Shown here in pieces: positions 23,551-31,380 of a stretch of 35,551 nucleotides of DNA. How positions within the stretch are numbered: position 1 is the first letter of the stretch; each line of letters begins with the position of its first letter. Below the pieces are notes generated by a model that searched no databases, was not told the origin of the DNA, and saw only the letters and a list, made by a program, of their open reading frames with translations. This DNA is from a virus. A program made the position numbers and the translations under genes. The stretch covers positions 1 to 35,551 of IMG/VR virus record IMGVR_UViG_3300027770_000140; one strand, given 5' to 3'.

Positions 23551-24222
23551 TCACAGGGCCTTGCCGGCGCCAGCTGAACCGAGGAACATGACCTTAACGC
23601 GATCAAACGTCTGGGTCGCGCCGGTCAGGTAGGCGGGGGTGGTGACGAGGCTCTGCGAGTGAGCGAACTCAACAAAGATCGCGCAGCCTGAGCTGGCAAC
23701 CTTGTTCGCGCAGCCGTTGTGAGCAAGCTTGCCCTTGTCCACGCCGCTGCCGAAGCCGACAACAACGCCGGGGGTGAGGCCGCTGCTGGTCAGCACGCTG
23801 ACAAAGTCGCTCGCCATCGAGTCGAGAGTGACCTCGTAGAGACCGGGCTTGTCCCAAAGGGTGACCTTGCCTGAAGCGGTAGCGGTGTGTGGGCCGAGTA
23901 CGGCGCCAGCGCTGACAACGAGGCCGGTCTTGCCGCCGACGACAGTGCCGAGCATGGTGAAGTAGCCGGGACCAGTGCCCTCGTCCGCAAGAGCAACGAA
24001 CTTCGCGCCGGACGTGGCGAGCTGCGCAACGGGGCGGGTGGCTGCCGCGTTGAGGTGGTAGCCGTCGAGAACGTCGGGGGCGGCGGTCTCGGTGCTGGTG
24101 TTGACGATGGGAGCGGTGCCGAGGGTCATGACCTCGCCACCCTTTAGGGCGGCGAGCTCGGTGTCGAGAGCATCAAAAATGCCAAGCGGCTGAATGCCGG
24201 GCTGAACAGGATATAGAGCCAT
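23551..24222 (-). CDS. probable capsid decoration / head accessory protein
   Basis: The protein has 223 residues; GAGG precedes the ATG. The N-terminus 'PLGIFDALDTELAALKGGEV' and the beta-rich small-residue composition (GYFTMLGTVVGGKTGLVVSA, KVTLWDKPGLYEVTLD) resemble head accessory or decoration proteins. Gene order, immediately before the capsid gene and separated from it only by a terminator, supports a stoichiometric virion component. Its expression is set apart from the capsid by that terminator. No family can be named. Confidence 0.65.
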   Translation of the reverse strand: MALYPVQPGIQPLGIFDALDTELAALKGGEVMTLGTAPIVNTSTETAAPDVLDGYHLNAAATRPVAQLATSGAKFVALADEGTGPGYFTMLGTVVGGKTGLVVSAGAVLGPHTATASGKVTLWDKPGLYEVTLDSMASDFVSVLTSSGLTPGVVVGFGSGVDKGKLAHNGCANKVASSGCAIFVEFAHSQSLVTTPAYLTGATQTFDRVKVMFLGSAGAGKAL

Positions 24223-24232
24223 TGTAATTACC

Positions 24233-24331
24233 TCACTTATTTAGTTTGGAGTGGCCAGACTGCGTCTTGACCCCTAAAACATCACTTATTACACCCTTTA
24301 TTAGTTGTTGAGTGCAAAAATGTGATGCCAC
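24233..24331 (-). CDS. candidate 32-residue small protein
   Basis: A GTG-initiated frame (MASHFCTQQLIKGVISDVLG...) fills the 125-bp gap between the 551-residue gene and the 223-residue gene. Its TGA lies on the ribosome site of the latter (AAGTGAGG). GAGAG precedes the GTG at close, suboptimal spacing. Coding support is limited to the fit of the frame, so it may instead be a leader or untranslated spacer. Confidence 0.3.
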   Translation of the reverse strand: MASHFCTQQLIKGVISDVLGVKTQSGHSKLNK

Positions 24332-24347
24332 CTCTCTCGATAATCCC

Positions 24348-26003
24348 TCAGTTGCCTGCGAGTCTGTTTTGCCAGAGCTGCTCAAGATCATCCAGTTCTT
24401 CCCTGGTGGAAGCCTTCAAGATATCCTCTGTGACGTGCTTAGCCATATCAATGTGAAAGCCGATCCAGCGATTGCGTATCTTGCGAATCTTATCCATCGT
24501 CGACTCATCCCACTTACCGGTCTCTCGCACTCCCAGAAAGCCCTGAACTTCCTTTACGTGATCAGGATTATTTACGTCGCTTTTTAGTTTCATAGGAAGG
24601 CCGAGCTCGGTCCTTACCCCATATCCAGTCGTGGCTCCAGATGAAATATCCTTCATCAACTGTGATGCGCGCCCTTTCTGATCTTTTAATTGCGCACGAA
24701 CAACATCAACCTGCGGACTAACGCTCGCAAGAAGTTCGTCCATCTCCCTTTCGAACTCTAGCACCGATGCGTTGACGTCCGAAATGCGATTCCTGATCTT
24801 TGGAAATCCGAACCCTAGCGTATCTCGAGCCAGGGGCAGATCTAACTCGCTACCTACTTTCTGGAAGTTCGCAAACGCCTCGTCCAAAGCACCGTTAAAC
24901 TCTGCGATACTCTCCATCGCAACACCTACGATAGCTGGGTCGAGCTGATCCCCTTTGCCAGCCTCGAGCCGCAGCTTATCTCTCGCAGCCCGTATGTCCT
25001 TTATTTTATCGCGCATAATCTCAAGGGACTCGCGAGCAACGGTAGCCTTGGCCTTTTTATCTGGATCTGTTTGAGCACCTGGGTCGTATGAATCGGTAGA
25101 GAGCGCTGACGCGATATCTGCAGCAAGCTCGTCCAAATCTTTATCTATGTTGTCCTGCATAGTGGCAGTTAGAGCCGCACTGATTCCTGCTGTGACGGCG
25201 GATCCAACGCCAATTGCCGTCCACAATGGGGCCGTAGTCAGGCCAGCGGCAACTGCGCCGGCTCCGGCTGCTGCGCCTGCGCCACTGGTCGCCAGAGAAG
25301 CCCAATCACCGCTGCTGACGGAATCTATGACTGACCAGACACTTGCAACCAATCCCAGCGGGCCCAGGATTCGTCCGCCAAAGTCTTTTAGTTTTTTAAA
25401 GGCGCTGATAGATCTTTTCGCATCATATACGCCTGCCGCTGCTGAGGCAGCTGGCGGCGCGGCGGGTGGTGCCGTCATCGGCGGCGCGGGCGGCGCGTTC
25501 GGCGCGGGCGAAGTGACCGGCGCGGGCGGCGCCAGAAATTCTGGCAGCGCCGCGCCTCCAGGGGGGACTTCTCCTAGATTAGGACTAGCTCGCCTTTGTA
25601 ACACCGTAAGCAAATCCTGCGCGATTTTTCGCACAGCATCGGCTTCGTCATGTAGGTCGTGCGACTCGAGCGTCTCAGCAGTCTTCTCGAAGTCTAGCAT
25701 TGCGTTCGCAACAAGACCCTGATAAGGGAAGGCGGAGGGGCGGCGGTTCAGGGCATTGAGAATCTGCTCGTGAACCTGCTCTGGATTTCCGACCATGCCC
25801 CCTAGGCCGTCGGACTCGGCAACGAATACCTCGCCCGGGTGAGCCTCCTCTACGATTGACTTTTCATCGTTTTTGCGTGGGCGCTTTTCACGGATCGCCT
25901 TCTCTGTGTCGGCTGCAGCGGCAACGAGCTGCTGGCGTGCAGCGGCTCGCCTTTGTGCCAGATTTTTGGCAAACTCTTTTGCAATTTCATCAGCAATCGT
26001 CAT
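24348..26003 (-). CDS. virion protein with hydrophobic segment and peptidoglycan-binding-like C-terminus
   Basis: The protein has 551 residues. The N-terminus (1-45) is a basic helix. Residues 101-136 carry the recurring hairpin motif (FEKTAETLESHDLHDEADAV). A Pro/Ala linker (about 145-190) leads to a Gly/Ala-rich hydrophobic stretch at 211-282 (GPLGLVASVWSVIDSV, AAGAGAVAAGLTTAPL, SAVTAGISAALTATM), which could insert into membranes. Residues about 300-460 are coiled coil. Residues about 486-512 (VQGFLGVRETGKWDESTMD) match the PG_binding_1 pattern. The combination fits an internal ejection or tape-measure-like protein that crosses the cell envelope at DNA entry; this is an inference. The ATG has GAGAGG. 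Confidence 0.65.
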   Translation of the reverse strand: MTIADEIAKEFAKNLAQRRAAARQQLVAAAADTEKAIREKRPRKNDEKSIVEEAHPGEVFVAESDGLGGMVGNPEQVHEQILNALNRRPSAFPYQGLVANAMLDFEKTAETLESHDLHDEADAVRKIAQDLLTVLQRRASPNLGEVPPGGAALPEFLAPPAPVTSPAPNAPPAPPMTAPPAAPPAASAAAGVYDAKRSISAFKKLKDFGGRILGPLGLVASVWSVIDSVSSGDWASLATSGAGAAAGAGAVAAGLTTAPLWTAIGVGSAVTAGISAALTATMQDNIDKDLDELAADIASALSTDSYDPGAQTDPDKKAKATVARESLEIMRDKIKDIRAARDKLRLEAGKGDQLDPAIVGVAMESIAEFNGALDEAFANFQKVGSELDLPLARDTLGFGFPKIRNRISDVNASVLEFEREMDELLASVSPQVDVVRAQLKDQKGRASQLMKDISSGATTGYGVRTELGLPMKLKSDVNNPDHVKEVQGFLGVRETGKWDESTMDKIRKIRNRWIGFHIDMAKHVTEDILKASTREELDDLEQLWQNRLAGN

Positions 26004-26041
26004 CTGTACCTCTCCGCTAGCCTCTGTAGAGCATATCTTTA

Positions 26042-27124
26042 CTATTTTGAATAGATTTTCTGCAACTCTCCGCGAACGCGATCTGCAACAGATCCGCTGC
26101 CAGCGGCAGGGGAACCAGGGATTCCGGGAGCTTCGGGGCCATTCGCGCTCGGCGGGGCGGAGCCGTCGGCGTCACCGAAAAATCCCTTAATACCCTCGTA
26201 GGCCTTGCTAACGCCGTATCCTGCTCCAGCGAGAAGGGCGGTCGGAAGAACTACAAACTTTAGTATGCCTGGCAAGAATTTTGCTGCACGCCCGATAGCG
26301 CGAAGGCGATCCATGACGGTTCTGTGCCTGCCGAAGGTATCGCCCAATATGTTCCAGAGGCGACCTTGATCTGCTGCGCGGGCAGCGGCGGAGGCAAGAC
26401 TGCGCCCAACGACTTCGTGAGCCTTCATGATATCCCTTGTGTTTATCTTGCCTGGAGCGCGGCGAGATATATTTGCAATCTTCTCAGCAAGGGTATTCTT
26501 GTCAACCCCCGCAAGGTATTCCTTGCCCTTGCCTGTCTTAGACATCTCTACGAAGTCATCTATCGCGTCCTGGTCACCATCAGCGGCTGCATCGAGAAGT
26601 TTTTTTACTACACTCTGAAGATGGCCATCGGTCTTCCACATACCCTTGATGTATTTGAGGTCAGAGAGATTCTCAGGGCCCTTCGAAAGAAGGTCGGTAA
26701 GAGGCCTGAGCGATGACGTGCTTAGCTTTTGCGCAAAACCCGGTTTTGGATAAATCGTCTTGTGTATGCCCACGGCTTCATGCAGAGCCTTTTTGCGACT
26801 CAGGTCGTCTCCGGTCAGTATTCCGTCTACTTGCGCCTTGGCAGCCTGAATGGCATCATCATCTGTTCCTTCTAGCGCTTTCAAAAAACCAAGAATGTCA
26901 TTTACTGCATCAGTAGCGACGGAGTTGGCTGACTTGATCAGGGGGAATGCACGGGACGATGTGCGGGCGAGAGATGGATCTTGGCTAACGAGTTTGGAAA
27001 CGGCATCAATAGCGCGATCCTTGTCGATGCCAAGGGCGTCAGCAAAGCCTGCCAGAGCTCGGTCGAACTCTGGAACGCTGTGGCCCGATTTTCTATACTC
27101 TTCCCAAGTCTTGATGATGTTCAT
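26042..27124 (-). CDS. helical virion protein with C-terminal membrane segment
   Basis: The protein has 360 residues; AGAGGA precedes the ATG. It is helical for residues 1-280 (WEEYRKSGHSVPEFDRALAG..., VKKLLDAAADGDQDAIDDF). A hydrophobic helix follows at about 284-306 (LKFVVLPTALLAGAGYGVSK). A Gly/Pro/Ser linker and a basic helix end it (VADRVRGELQKIYSK). It lies between two genes with peptidoglycan-binding-like domains. It may be a partner in the same envelope-penetration set. No family is recognised. Confidence 0.6.
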   Translation of the reverse strand: MNIIKTWEEYRKSGHSVPEFDRALAGFADALGIDKDRAIDAVSKLVSQDPSLARTSSRAFPLIKSANSVATDAVNDILGFLKALEGTDDDAIQAAKAQVDGILTGDDLSRKKALHEAVGIHKTIYPKPGFAQKLSTSSLRPLTDLLSKGPENLSDLKYIKGMWKTDGHLQSVVKKLLDAAADGDQDAIDDFVEMSKTGKGKEYLAGVDKNTLAEKIANISRRAPGKINTRDIMKAHEVVGRSLASAAARAADQGRLWNILGDTFGRHRTVMDRLRAIGRAAKFLPGILKFVVLPTALLAGAGYGVSKAYEGIKGFFGDADGSAPPSANGPEAPGIPGSPAAGSGSVADRVRGELQKIYSK

Positions 27125-27146
27125 CTTTCCTCTGCCAAGTTACAAA

Positions 27147-28334
27147 TCAAGTGCTCGCTCGACGGTCTAGCGCCGCCCTGATATCGGTCGCCGTGGCGGG
27201 GTCCCGCATTACCGCCTGCAACCTACTTTTCATCTCCGGACCGTCTTTGTTGAATGTGAAGTAATATGCAGAGTCACCTGGGTCTATTTGCCTGGCTAGC
27301 TCAGTTTTGGTGTCAGTAATTATGTTGCCGATTTCCTTGGCGGCGGCCTCGTTTCGTTTCGGATTTTTAAAGAGATCGTTCACATCCACAGATTCGTTGA
27401 GAAGCAGTTGCAGCGGCCGTCTCGTTCCCCTGATAAACTGCAGGAGTTTGGCGCTCAGTATCGCCTGAGCGCTAGTTGCTATGCTGACACCCGCGAGAGC
27501 GCCATCCCAGTAGGCCAGTTCGAAGCCGTAGACCTCCTCTTTGCTCCCCTTGGTGGCCGGTTTGCTTGCTGGCTGCAGTCCAAGCTGCTTTCGCCTAGAA
27601 TTTACTGCTGCCATAAAAGAATTTGCAACAAGTCTGCATTTTGTCTGTATCTCTAGGACAGTCGCGCGGACCTGGTCCATGTAGTTATCGTATTCCTCAA
27701 TGGTGGATATGCCTTGGAAGCTTTTCGGCAGCTTCTTCTCTACCGTTAGACCGCCTGATTCAAGGGCATACTGCATCTGGCGCAAAGCCTGAATGGCAGC
27801 CCAAGGCTCGTCCTCTAGGGTTAGGCCTCCTCTTGGGAAGCCGCGCAAAAAGGGGACCATCAGGAACACTGTGCCGTCTGATAGCGTGAATTGATTTAGA
27901 ACATCCTTGTCTTCGATCTCGAGCTTTGCGCCTTTGCTGCCAGGCGGCGCAGGCTCTGCAGGAGCGGCTGGCGCGGCTGGCGCGACTAGGCCAAGCTTCG
28001 CGTTCATCTCTGCGCTGGGGCGGCCGGAATCGTCAAGAGGCTTGTCGACTCCAAGTCTCGCTGCGACTGCCTTGACGGCGGCGCGAGTTTTATCGCCATA
28101 GCGGCCGTCTACTCCGTCTTTATTAGGCCCTGTTTTCCCGAGGTCAATTGCAGTGCCTGTCTCCACTGCCTTCGCAATCAGAGCACGCTGCAGGTCAGCA
28201 ACCCATCCTGCGGGCGCTGGTGCCTTTTTGCTGCCAGATGTAAGGCCAAGAGCAGCCCTGTCTACAGATGAAGAAGAGGGCTTTGGCAGGCCCAGTGATT
28301 CGTAGTCAATATTACTCGCCACTTTTATCTCCAT
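27147..28334 (-). CDS. virion protein with N-terminal peptidoglycan-binding domain
   Basis: The protein has 395 residues. Residues 44-96 (WVADLQRALIAKA, then GPNKDGVDGRYGDKTRAAVK, AVAARLGV) match PG_binding_1: a helical repeat with the signature 'DGryG.kT..AV'. A Pro/Ala linker follows, then a 250-residue helical domain (MVPFLRGFPRGGLTLEDE, NLFKNPKRNEAAAKEIGNI-like helices). The ATG at 28334 has a weak site; a GTG at 28322 has GGAG at ideal spacing and may be the true start (MASNIDYESLGLP). The protein probably docks on the cell wall during infection or lysis. No lysozyme or amidase active site is visible. Confidence 0.65.
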   Translation of the reverse strand: MEIKVASNIDYESLGLPKPSSSSVDRAALGLTSGSKKAPAPAGWVADLQRALIAKAVETGTAIDLGKTGPNKDGVDGRYGDKTRAAVKAVAARLGVDKPLDDSGRPSAEMNAKLGLVAPAAPAAPAEPAPPGSKGAKLEIEDKDVLNQFTLSDGTVFLMVPFLRGFPRGGLTLEDEPWAAIQALRQMQYALESGGLTVEKKLPKSFQGISTIEEYDNYMDQVRATVLEIQTKCRLVANSFMAAVNSRRKQLGLQPASKPATKGSKEEVYGFELAYWDGALAGVSIATSAQAILSAKLLQFIRGTRRPLQLLLNESVDVNDLFKNPKRNEAAAKEIGNIITDTKTELARQIDPGDSAYYFTFNKDGPEMKSRLQAVMRDPATATDIRAALDRRAST

Positions 28335-28347
28335 TGGTAGGCTCTGT

Positions 28348-29154
28348 TCATTTTAGAATATTAAGCGCAGAATTGCCTTTGGCCGTTGCACTGGTTATAT
28401 CACCTAGCTGCAAGCGGCCGTTGTCGCCTTCTCCAATTTCGCTCCAGATCTTGGCCCATGCCTGCCAATCGGGAGAGCTCCTTAACTTCTTGGAGCGGTC
28501 GTTTTTTTCTTGGCCACCTAGTTGTGCCAACATCGCAGTGGCATCTTCGGCAACCTTCCTGTATTCCGCTATTGCACTTGAGCGGGGGTCAGCGGATGAT
28601 GCCGACTGAGATGTGCCAGGAGCGGCACTTTGTGATCCAATTATCTGCCGCAAATTATTCAGCACTCTGTTTATTATTTTTTTATAGGCTGCCGTCTGTG
28701 GCCTTTCTGTGGTGGGAGACTCCTCATCAAAAATCAGTTCTATGTCTACTTCATTGCCACCACCCCACGTAGCAAAAAGAGATGTGCTAAATGCCTCGCC
28801 TTCTACAAAGGCATCAGATGACATCCTCTGCGCTTGTGCAACGGCTGTCTCGAACTCGCCGCCCTCAACCAGATTTTTTAGCGCGTTAATGTGCTTTCTA
28901 GCATTATACACATTGCTTGTGGGAGCTCCAGTAGCCGCGGCAGTAGTTATCATTGAGTCTATGCTGGAAATGTCTTTACCTATCTGTGCCGTTAGGCTAC
29001 CAACATTCACCTGAGCTTCACCCTGTGCAAGCCTGATGTTCGGCTGTATGCAGGCACGGCGTACCATAGCAAGGGCATCAAAAGCCCCGCTCGCGGCCAG
29101 GTCTACCATAAGCCCGCCGATAATAGCCTCGGCCTTCTTTTTCCTGATGCTCAT
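28348..29154 (-). CDS. hypothetical helical virion-cluster protein
   Basis: The protein has 268 residues; GGAG lies 6 bp before the ATG. It starts with a basic segment (MSIRKKKAEAIIGGLMVDLA) and has 'ARKHINALKNLVEGGEFETA', which loosely resembles the hairpin motif of its neighbours. A Ser/Ala linker divides it from a C-terminal helical part (SSPDWQAWAKIWSEI). It shares the operon with two motif-bearing genes upstream and the peptidoglycan-binding protein downstream. No family is recognised. Confidence 0.6.
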   Translation of the reverse strand: MSIRKKKAEAIIGGLMVDLAASGAFDALAMVRRACIQPNIRLAQGEAQVNVGSLTAQIGKDISSIDSMITTAAATGAPTSNVYNARKHINALKNLVEGGEFETAVAQAQRMSSDAFVEGEAFSTSLFATWGGGNEVDIELIFDEESPTTERPQTAAYKKIINRVLNNLRQIIGSQSAAPGTSQSASSADPRSSAIAEYRKVAEDATAMLAQLGGQEKNDRSKKLRSSPDWQAWAKIWSEIGEGDNGRLQLGDITSATAKGNSALNILK

Positions 29155-29167
29155 GACAAACTCCTAA

Positions 29168-29557
29168 TCAAGAAAGCTTTGCGGCGGCTTCGCGGAGCGA
29201 GGCGGCCTGCTTAAAAAGTCCGGAAGCGTCGGCCTGGTCTGCCACTACTCGCAACTGGTTAGCAACCGCAGCAAGCTTTTTGCGCTTGCCCGCATCAAGC
29301 ATCTTCATCGCTACGGCCTGGCGGTCCTGAGCGGTCATCACCGTCGCATCAATGCCATCGAGCTTTACTGACTTCTTGTGAACATCGTCAAGCATGTCGC
29401 TAAAATAGGCCTCAGCGCGCTTGTTCAGTTCGGACTGAACGTCCACATCTGCACGGGCCTCTTCCTGTCGGAAAACGCTCCTTGGCATGGTGGTCTGCCC
29501 AGCCATCTTCTTTTGAACTTCTGCCAGTATACCGTCTACATCTACAAACTTAGACAT
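29168..29557 (-). CDS. small virion-cluster protein ending in the helical-hairpin motif
   Basis: The protein has 129 residues from the ATG at 29557, which overlaps the upstream stop (TGATG). It starts MSKFVDVDGILAEVQKKM and is helical. The last 30 residues (LRVVADQADASGLFKQAASL, then REAAAKLS) are one copy of the hairpin motif common to several proteins here. The motif closes this gene and the two genes upstream of it, which suggests a shared docking or processing signal for the prohead. No enzymatic motif. Confidence 0.65.
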   Translation of the reverse strand: MSKFVDVDGILAEVQKKMAGQTTMPRSVFRQEEARADVDVQSELNKRAEAYFSDMLDDVHKKSVKLDGIDATVMTAQDRQAVAMKMLDAGKRKKLAAVANQLRVVADQADASGLFKQAASLREAAAKLS

Positions 29558-30165
29558 CACTCACCTGCTTTGATCTCTCGAAGACGAGAGGCTGCTAATT
29601 CGACCATATACGCTGCAGATTGATTATTAGCTAGCAACGAGGCGGTTTTATCCAACTTGCGCGCTAGCTCATCCAGCTCATCATTGTTCATGTCGTCGTC
29701 GTTGTCGTCGCCGTCAACAGAGCCGGCTAGTTGCTTCTCTCTCGTATCTGAAACGGTCTCCGCTAGGCTGTCGCCCTTTAGCTTCAACACTGCGCCACGA
29801 AAAGCCTCTTGCGCCTCCGGGCCGCCATTGATTACTGCGAGAATAAGCTTCTCTGTCTTCGTCTTAGGGTTGCGTGGCGGGGCGACACAGAACTCGGAGC
29901 AGCCGGACGCATCAACGACCGAAACGCAAAAAAGATCATTTAGCTCGTCCAGCCACACCCGCACGGTTGCGGACTTATCGCATTCCGCAACTTCCTCGTG
30001 CATGGTCTTGAGCCAGTTGTCCACATCCGTTGCAACAAATTTGCGATTGCGCTGACTGTTCTTTTGCACCAGCGCATCCGCCCATGCAGACACGAACTCG
30101 TCCCGAACGTCCATGCCCGTATCGGCCTCAAACATGCTTGCAAACAGGGACAATTTCTTATTCAT
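29557..30165 (-). CDS. hypothetical protein ending in the helical-hairpin motif
   Basis: The protein has 202 residues from the ATG at 30165 (GAGG upstream; the longer open frame overlaps the previous gene). The N-terminal part is mixed alpha/beta (VRVWLDELNDLFCVSVVDAS). A middle acidic run (DGDDNDDDMNNDELDE) precedes the C-terminal motif (LARKLDKTASLLANNQSAAY, then MVELAASRLREI). Acidic runs with helical ends occur in phage scaffold-type proteins, but no family is recognised. Start and stop overlap both neighbours, so it is part of a coupled operon. Confidence 0.65.
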   Translation of the reverse strand: MNKKLSLFASMFEADTGMDVRDEFVSAWADALVQKNSQRNRKFVATDVDNWLKTMHEEVAECDKSATVRVWLDELNDLFCVSVVDASGCSEFCVAPPRNPKTKTEKLILAVINGGPEAQEAFRGAVLKLKGDSLAETVSDTREKQLAGSVDGDDNDDDMNNDELDELARKLDKTASLLANNQSAAYMVELAASRLREIKAGE

Positions 30166-30172
30166 ATCAACC

Positions 30173-30880
30173 TCACAACCACATGAATTCAAGCATGGGA
30201 TTTACACTCGTAGGCGGCACACATACCATGGCCACCGCTGGCTGGGAATCCATTAGCTGTTCGCTCGTGAGCCGACCGCCAGAGCTGACATAAAGCGCAG
30301 CATTGAGCGGATAAGGCACGGCGGTCTCGTATTGATCAGTAGCAAAAATGCAACCGCTTGGATTTGGCCAAACGGTTACCTTGTTGCTTCCCAGCGTGGA
30401 GTCATCCCCCGGCCTATTTGGCACATAATAAGAATACCTAGCGCGTATCATTACGCTGTCATTAGTCGTAGATATCGGGCTGATACGCGCGTTCAGTGCG
30501 GTTCCAGCAACGACATTTACTGCTCCGTTTACTGCGATTAGCTCAACACCTGCTATGTCAGAAGCAAAGCTGTATTGAAGAACATTTGCATTTTTAAGGA
30601 ATGCAATCTTGTCAACAGCAAGTAGCGGCACTCCGGTGCTCAGATCAATCTCTGACTCGGAAGGGGTAATTAGAACAATTTCATCAATTACCGGACGCAC
30701 GTGGGCGACTTCCCTTACGTCTTCGATTATACCGAATGGGGCGATGCCGTCACTGACGCCTAGCACGATTTCGTTGCCGACGAGCTTGTGCTGGCCAATC
30801 ATGCCAGGCAAAAAGGTGGCATTTGGATCAAGAGGCCGCTGGGTCGGCCAGTTTCTACCAACATGGATTGGCCTAAGCAT
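30173..30880 (-). CDS. probable structural (head/decoration-type) protein
   Basis: The protein has 235 residues. The sequence is beta-rich and includes 'ATFLPGMIGQHKLVGNEIVL' and 'GVSDGIAPFGIIEDVRE', a pattern I associate with phage head or neck structural proteins. The C-terminal half has 'RARYSYYVPNRPGDDST' and 'YPLNAALYVSSGGRLTSE', typical of small phage beta-barrel virion proteins. Its ATG overlaps the previous stop (TGATG). No enzymatic motif. Confidence 0.65.
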   Translation of the reverse strand: MLRPIHVGRNWPTQRPLDPNATFLPGMIGQHKLVGNEIVLGVSDGIAPFGIIEDVREVAHVRPVIDEIVLITPSESEIDLSTGVPLLAVDKIAFLKNANVLQYSFASDIAGVELIAVNGAVNVVAGTALNARISPISTTNDSVMIRARYSYYVPNRPGDDSTLGSNKVTVWPNPSGCIFATDQYETAVPYPLNAALYVSSGGRLTSEQLMDSQPAVAMVCVPPTSVNPMLEFMWL

Positions 30881-31089
30881 CAGTCTTCTCCTAGCACGCT
30901 TACCATGTTATTAAGCAGCGCGTCGACCTTCCCAGCAAGTGGGCTACCGGCCTGATCGAGCTCGCTCGCAGTACCAGCTAGCTGCCGAGCAACTCCAGAA
31001 AAGTAACCAGCTTCTGGTGCTGGTGAGTTCTCTTTAATCGCCTGCTGCATGCCGGCTGCAATCTCATCTGCAATATCAATTGTTGCCAT
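30880..31089 (-). CDS. small protein ending in the helical-hairpin motif
   Basis: The protein has 69 residues from the ATG at 31089 with GAGGA upstream. Helical throughout. Residues about 33-66 carry the motif (VARQLAGTASELDQAGSPLA, then GKVDALLNNMVSVLGE). This is the shortest bearer of the motif, little more than a short helix followed by the hairpin itself. It overlaps the 3' end of the 47-residue gene upstream. Confidence 0.65.
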   Translation of the reverse strand: MATIDIADEIAAGMQQAIKENSPAPEAGYFSGVARQLAGTASELDQAGSPLAGKVDALLNNMVSVLGED

Positions 31090-31219
31090 GACCTTCCTCA
31101 CTTTCTACAGGGAAATCCCAAAAGAAGCATATATATCCGTCTATTTCTTCAGAATCTAGACCCAACTCCCTTAGTTCGCGTATCTCTGACTGAATCTCAA
31201 ACTGGCTAAAGTCAAACAT
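31076..31219 (-). CDS. small acidic protein, 47 residues
   Basis: The protein has 47 residues (MFDFSQFEIQSEIRELRELG... ending EEGHGNN). AGAGG lies 5 bp before the ATG, and the stop overlaps the start of the 69-residue gene by 14 bp. It is acidic and helical with a C-terminal aromatic patch (YICFFWDFP). It is the first gene after the terminator at 31333-31360, so the unit probably starts in 31220-31330; an AT-rich segment (TAAATAATAG on the minus strand) near 31290 could be the promoter. Function unknown. Confidence 0.65.
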   Translation of the reverse strand: MFDFSQFEIQSEIRELRELGLDSEEIDGYICFFWDFPVESEEGHGNN

Positions 31220-31332
31220 GAGCGCCTCTTTTCGGCTGATCGATGTTCCTTGCCTTGCTGGTACCGGGCGTCCGCAGAGCGGATACTATTATTTACATTT
31301 ATTGATCTGCGTCGAGAAAATAACGAAAACGG

Positions 31333-31360
31333 AAAACCCCGCCGGCTAGGGCGGGGTTTT
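31333..31360. terminator. rho-independent terminator after the protease/scaffold gene
   Basis: Stem AAAACCCCGCC / GGCGGGGTTTT (11 bp, loop GGCTAG); T-runs on both strands, so it can act in both directions. It lies 21 bp after the stop at 31381. Confidence 0.92.
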
Positions 31361-31380
31361 CTTTCAGACTGGGTTCTGCT

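Noticed and set aside
29557-30192. Longer starts for several minus-strand genes (30192, 21926, 14426, 11785, 35516)
   Set aside because: The extra N-terminal parts overlap upstream genes, do not align with related proteins in the window, and lack better ribosome sites than the internal ATGs.
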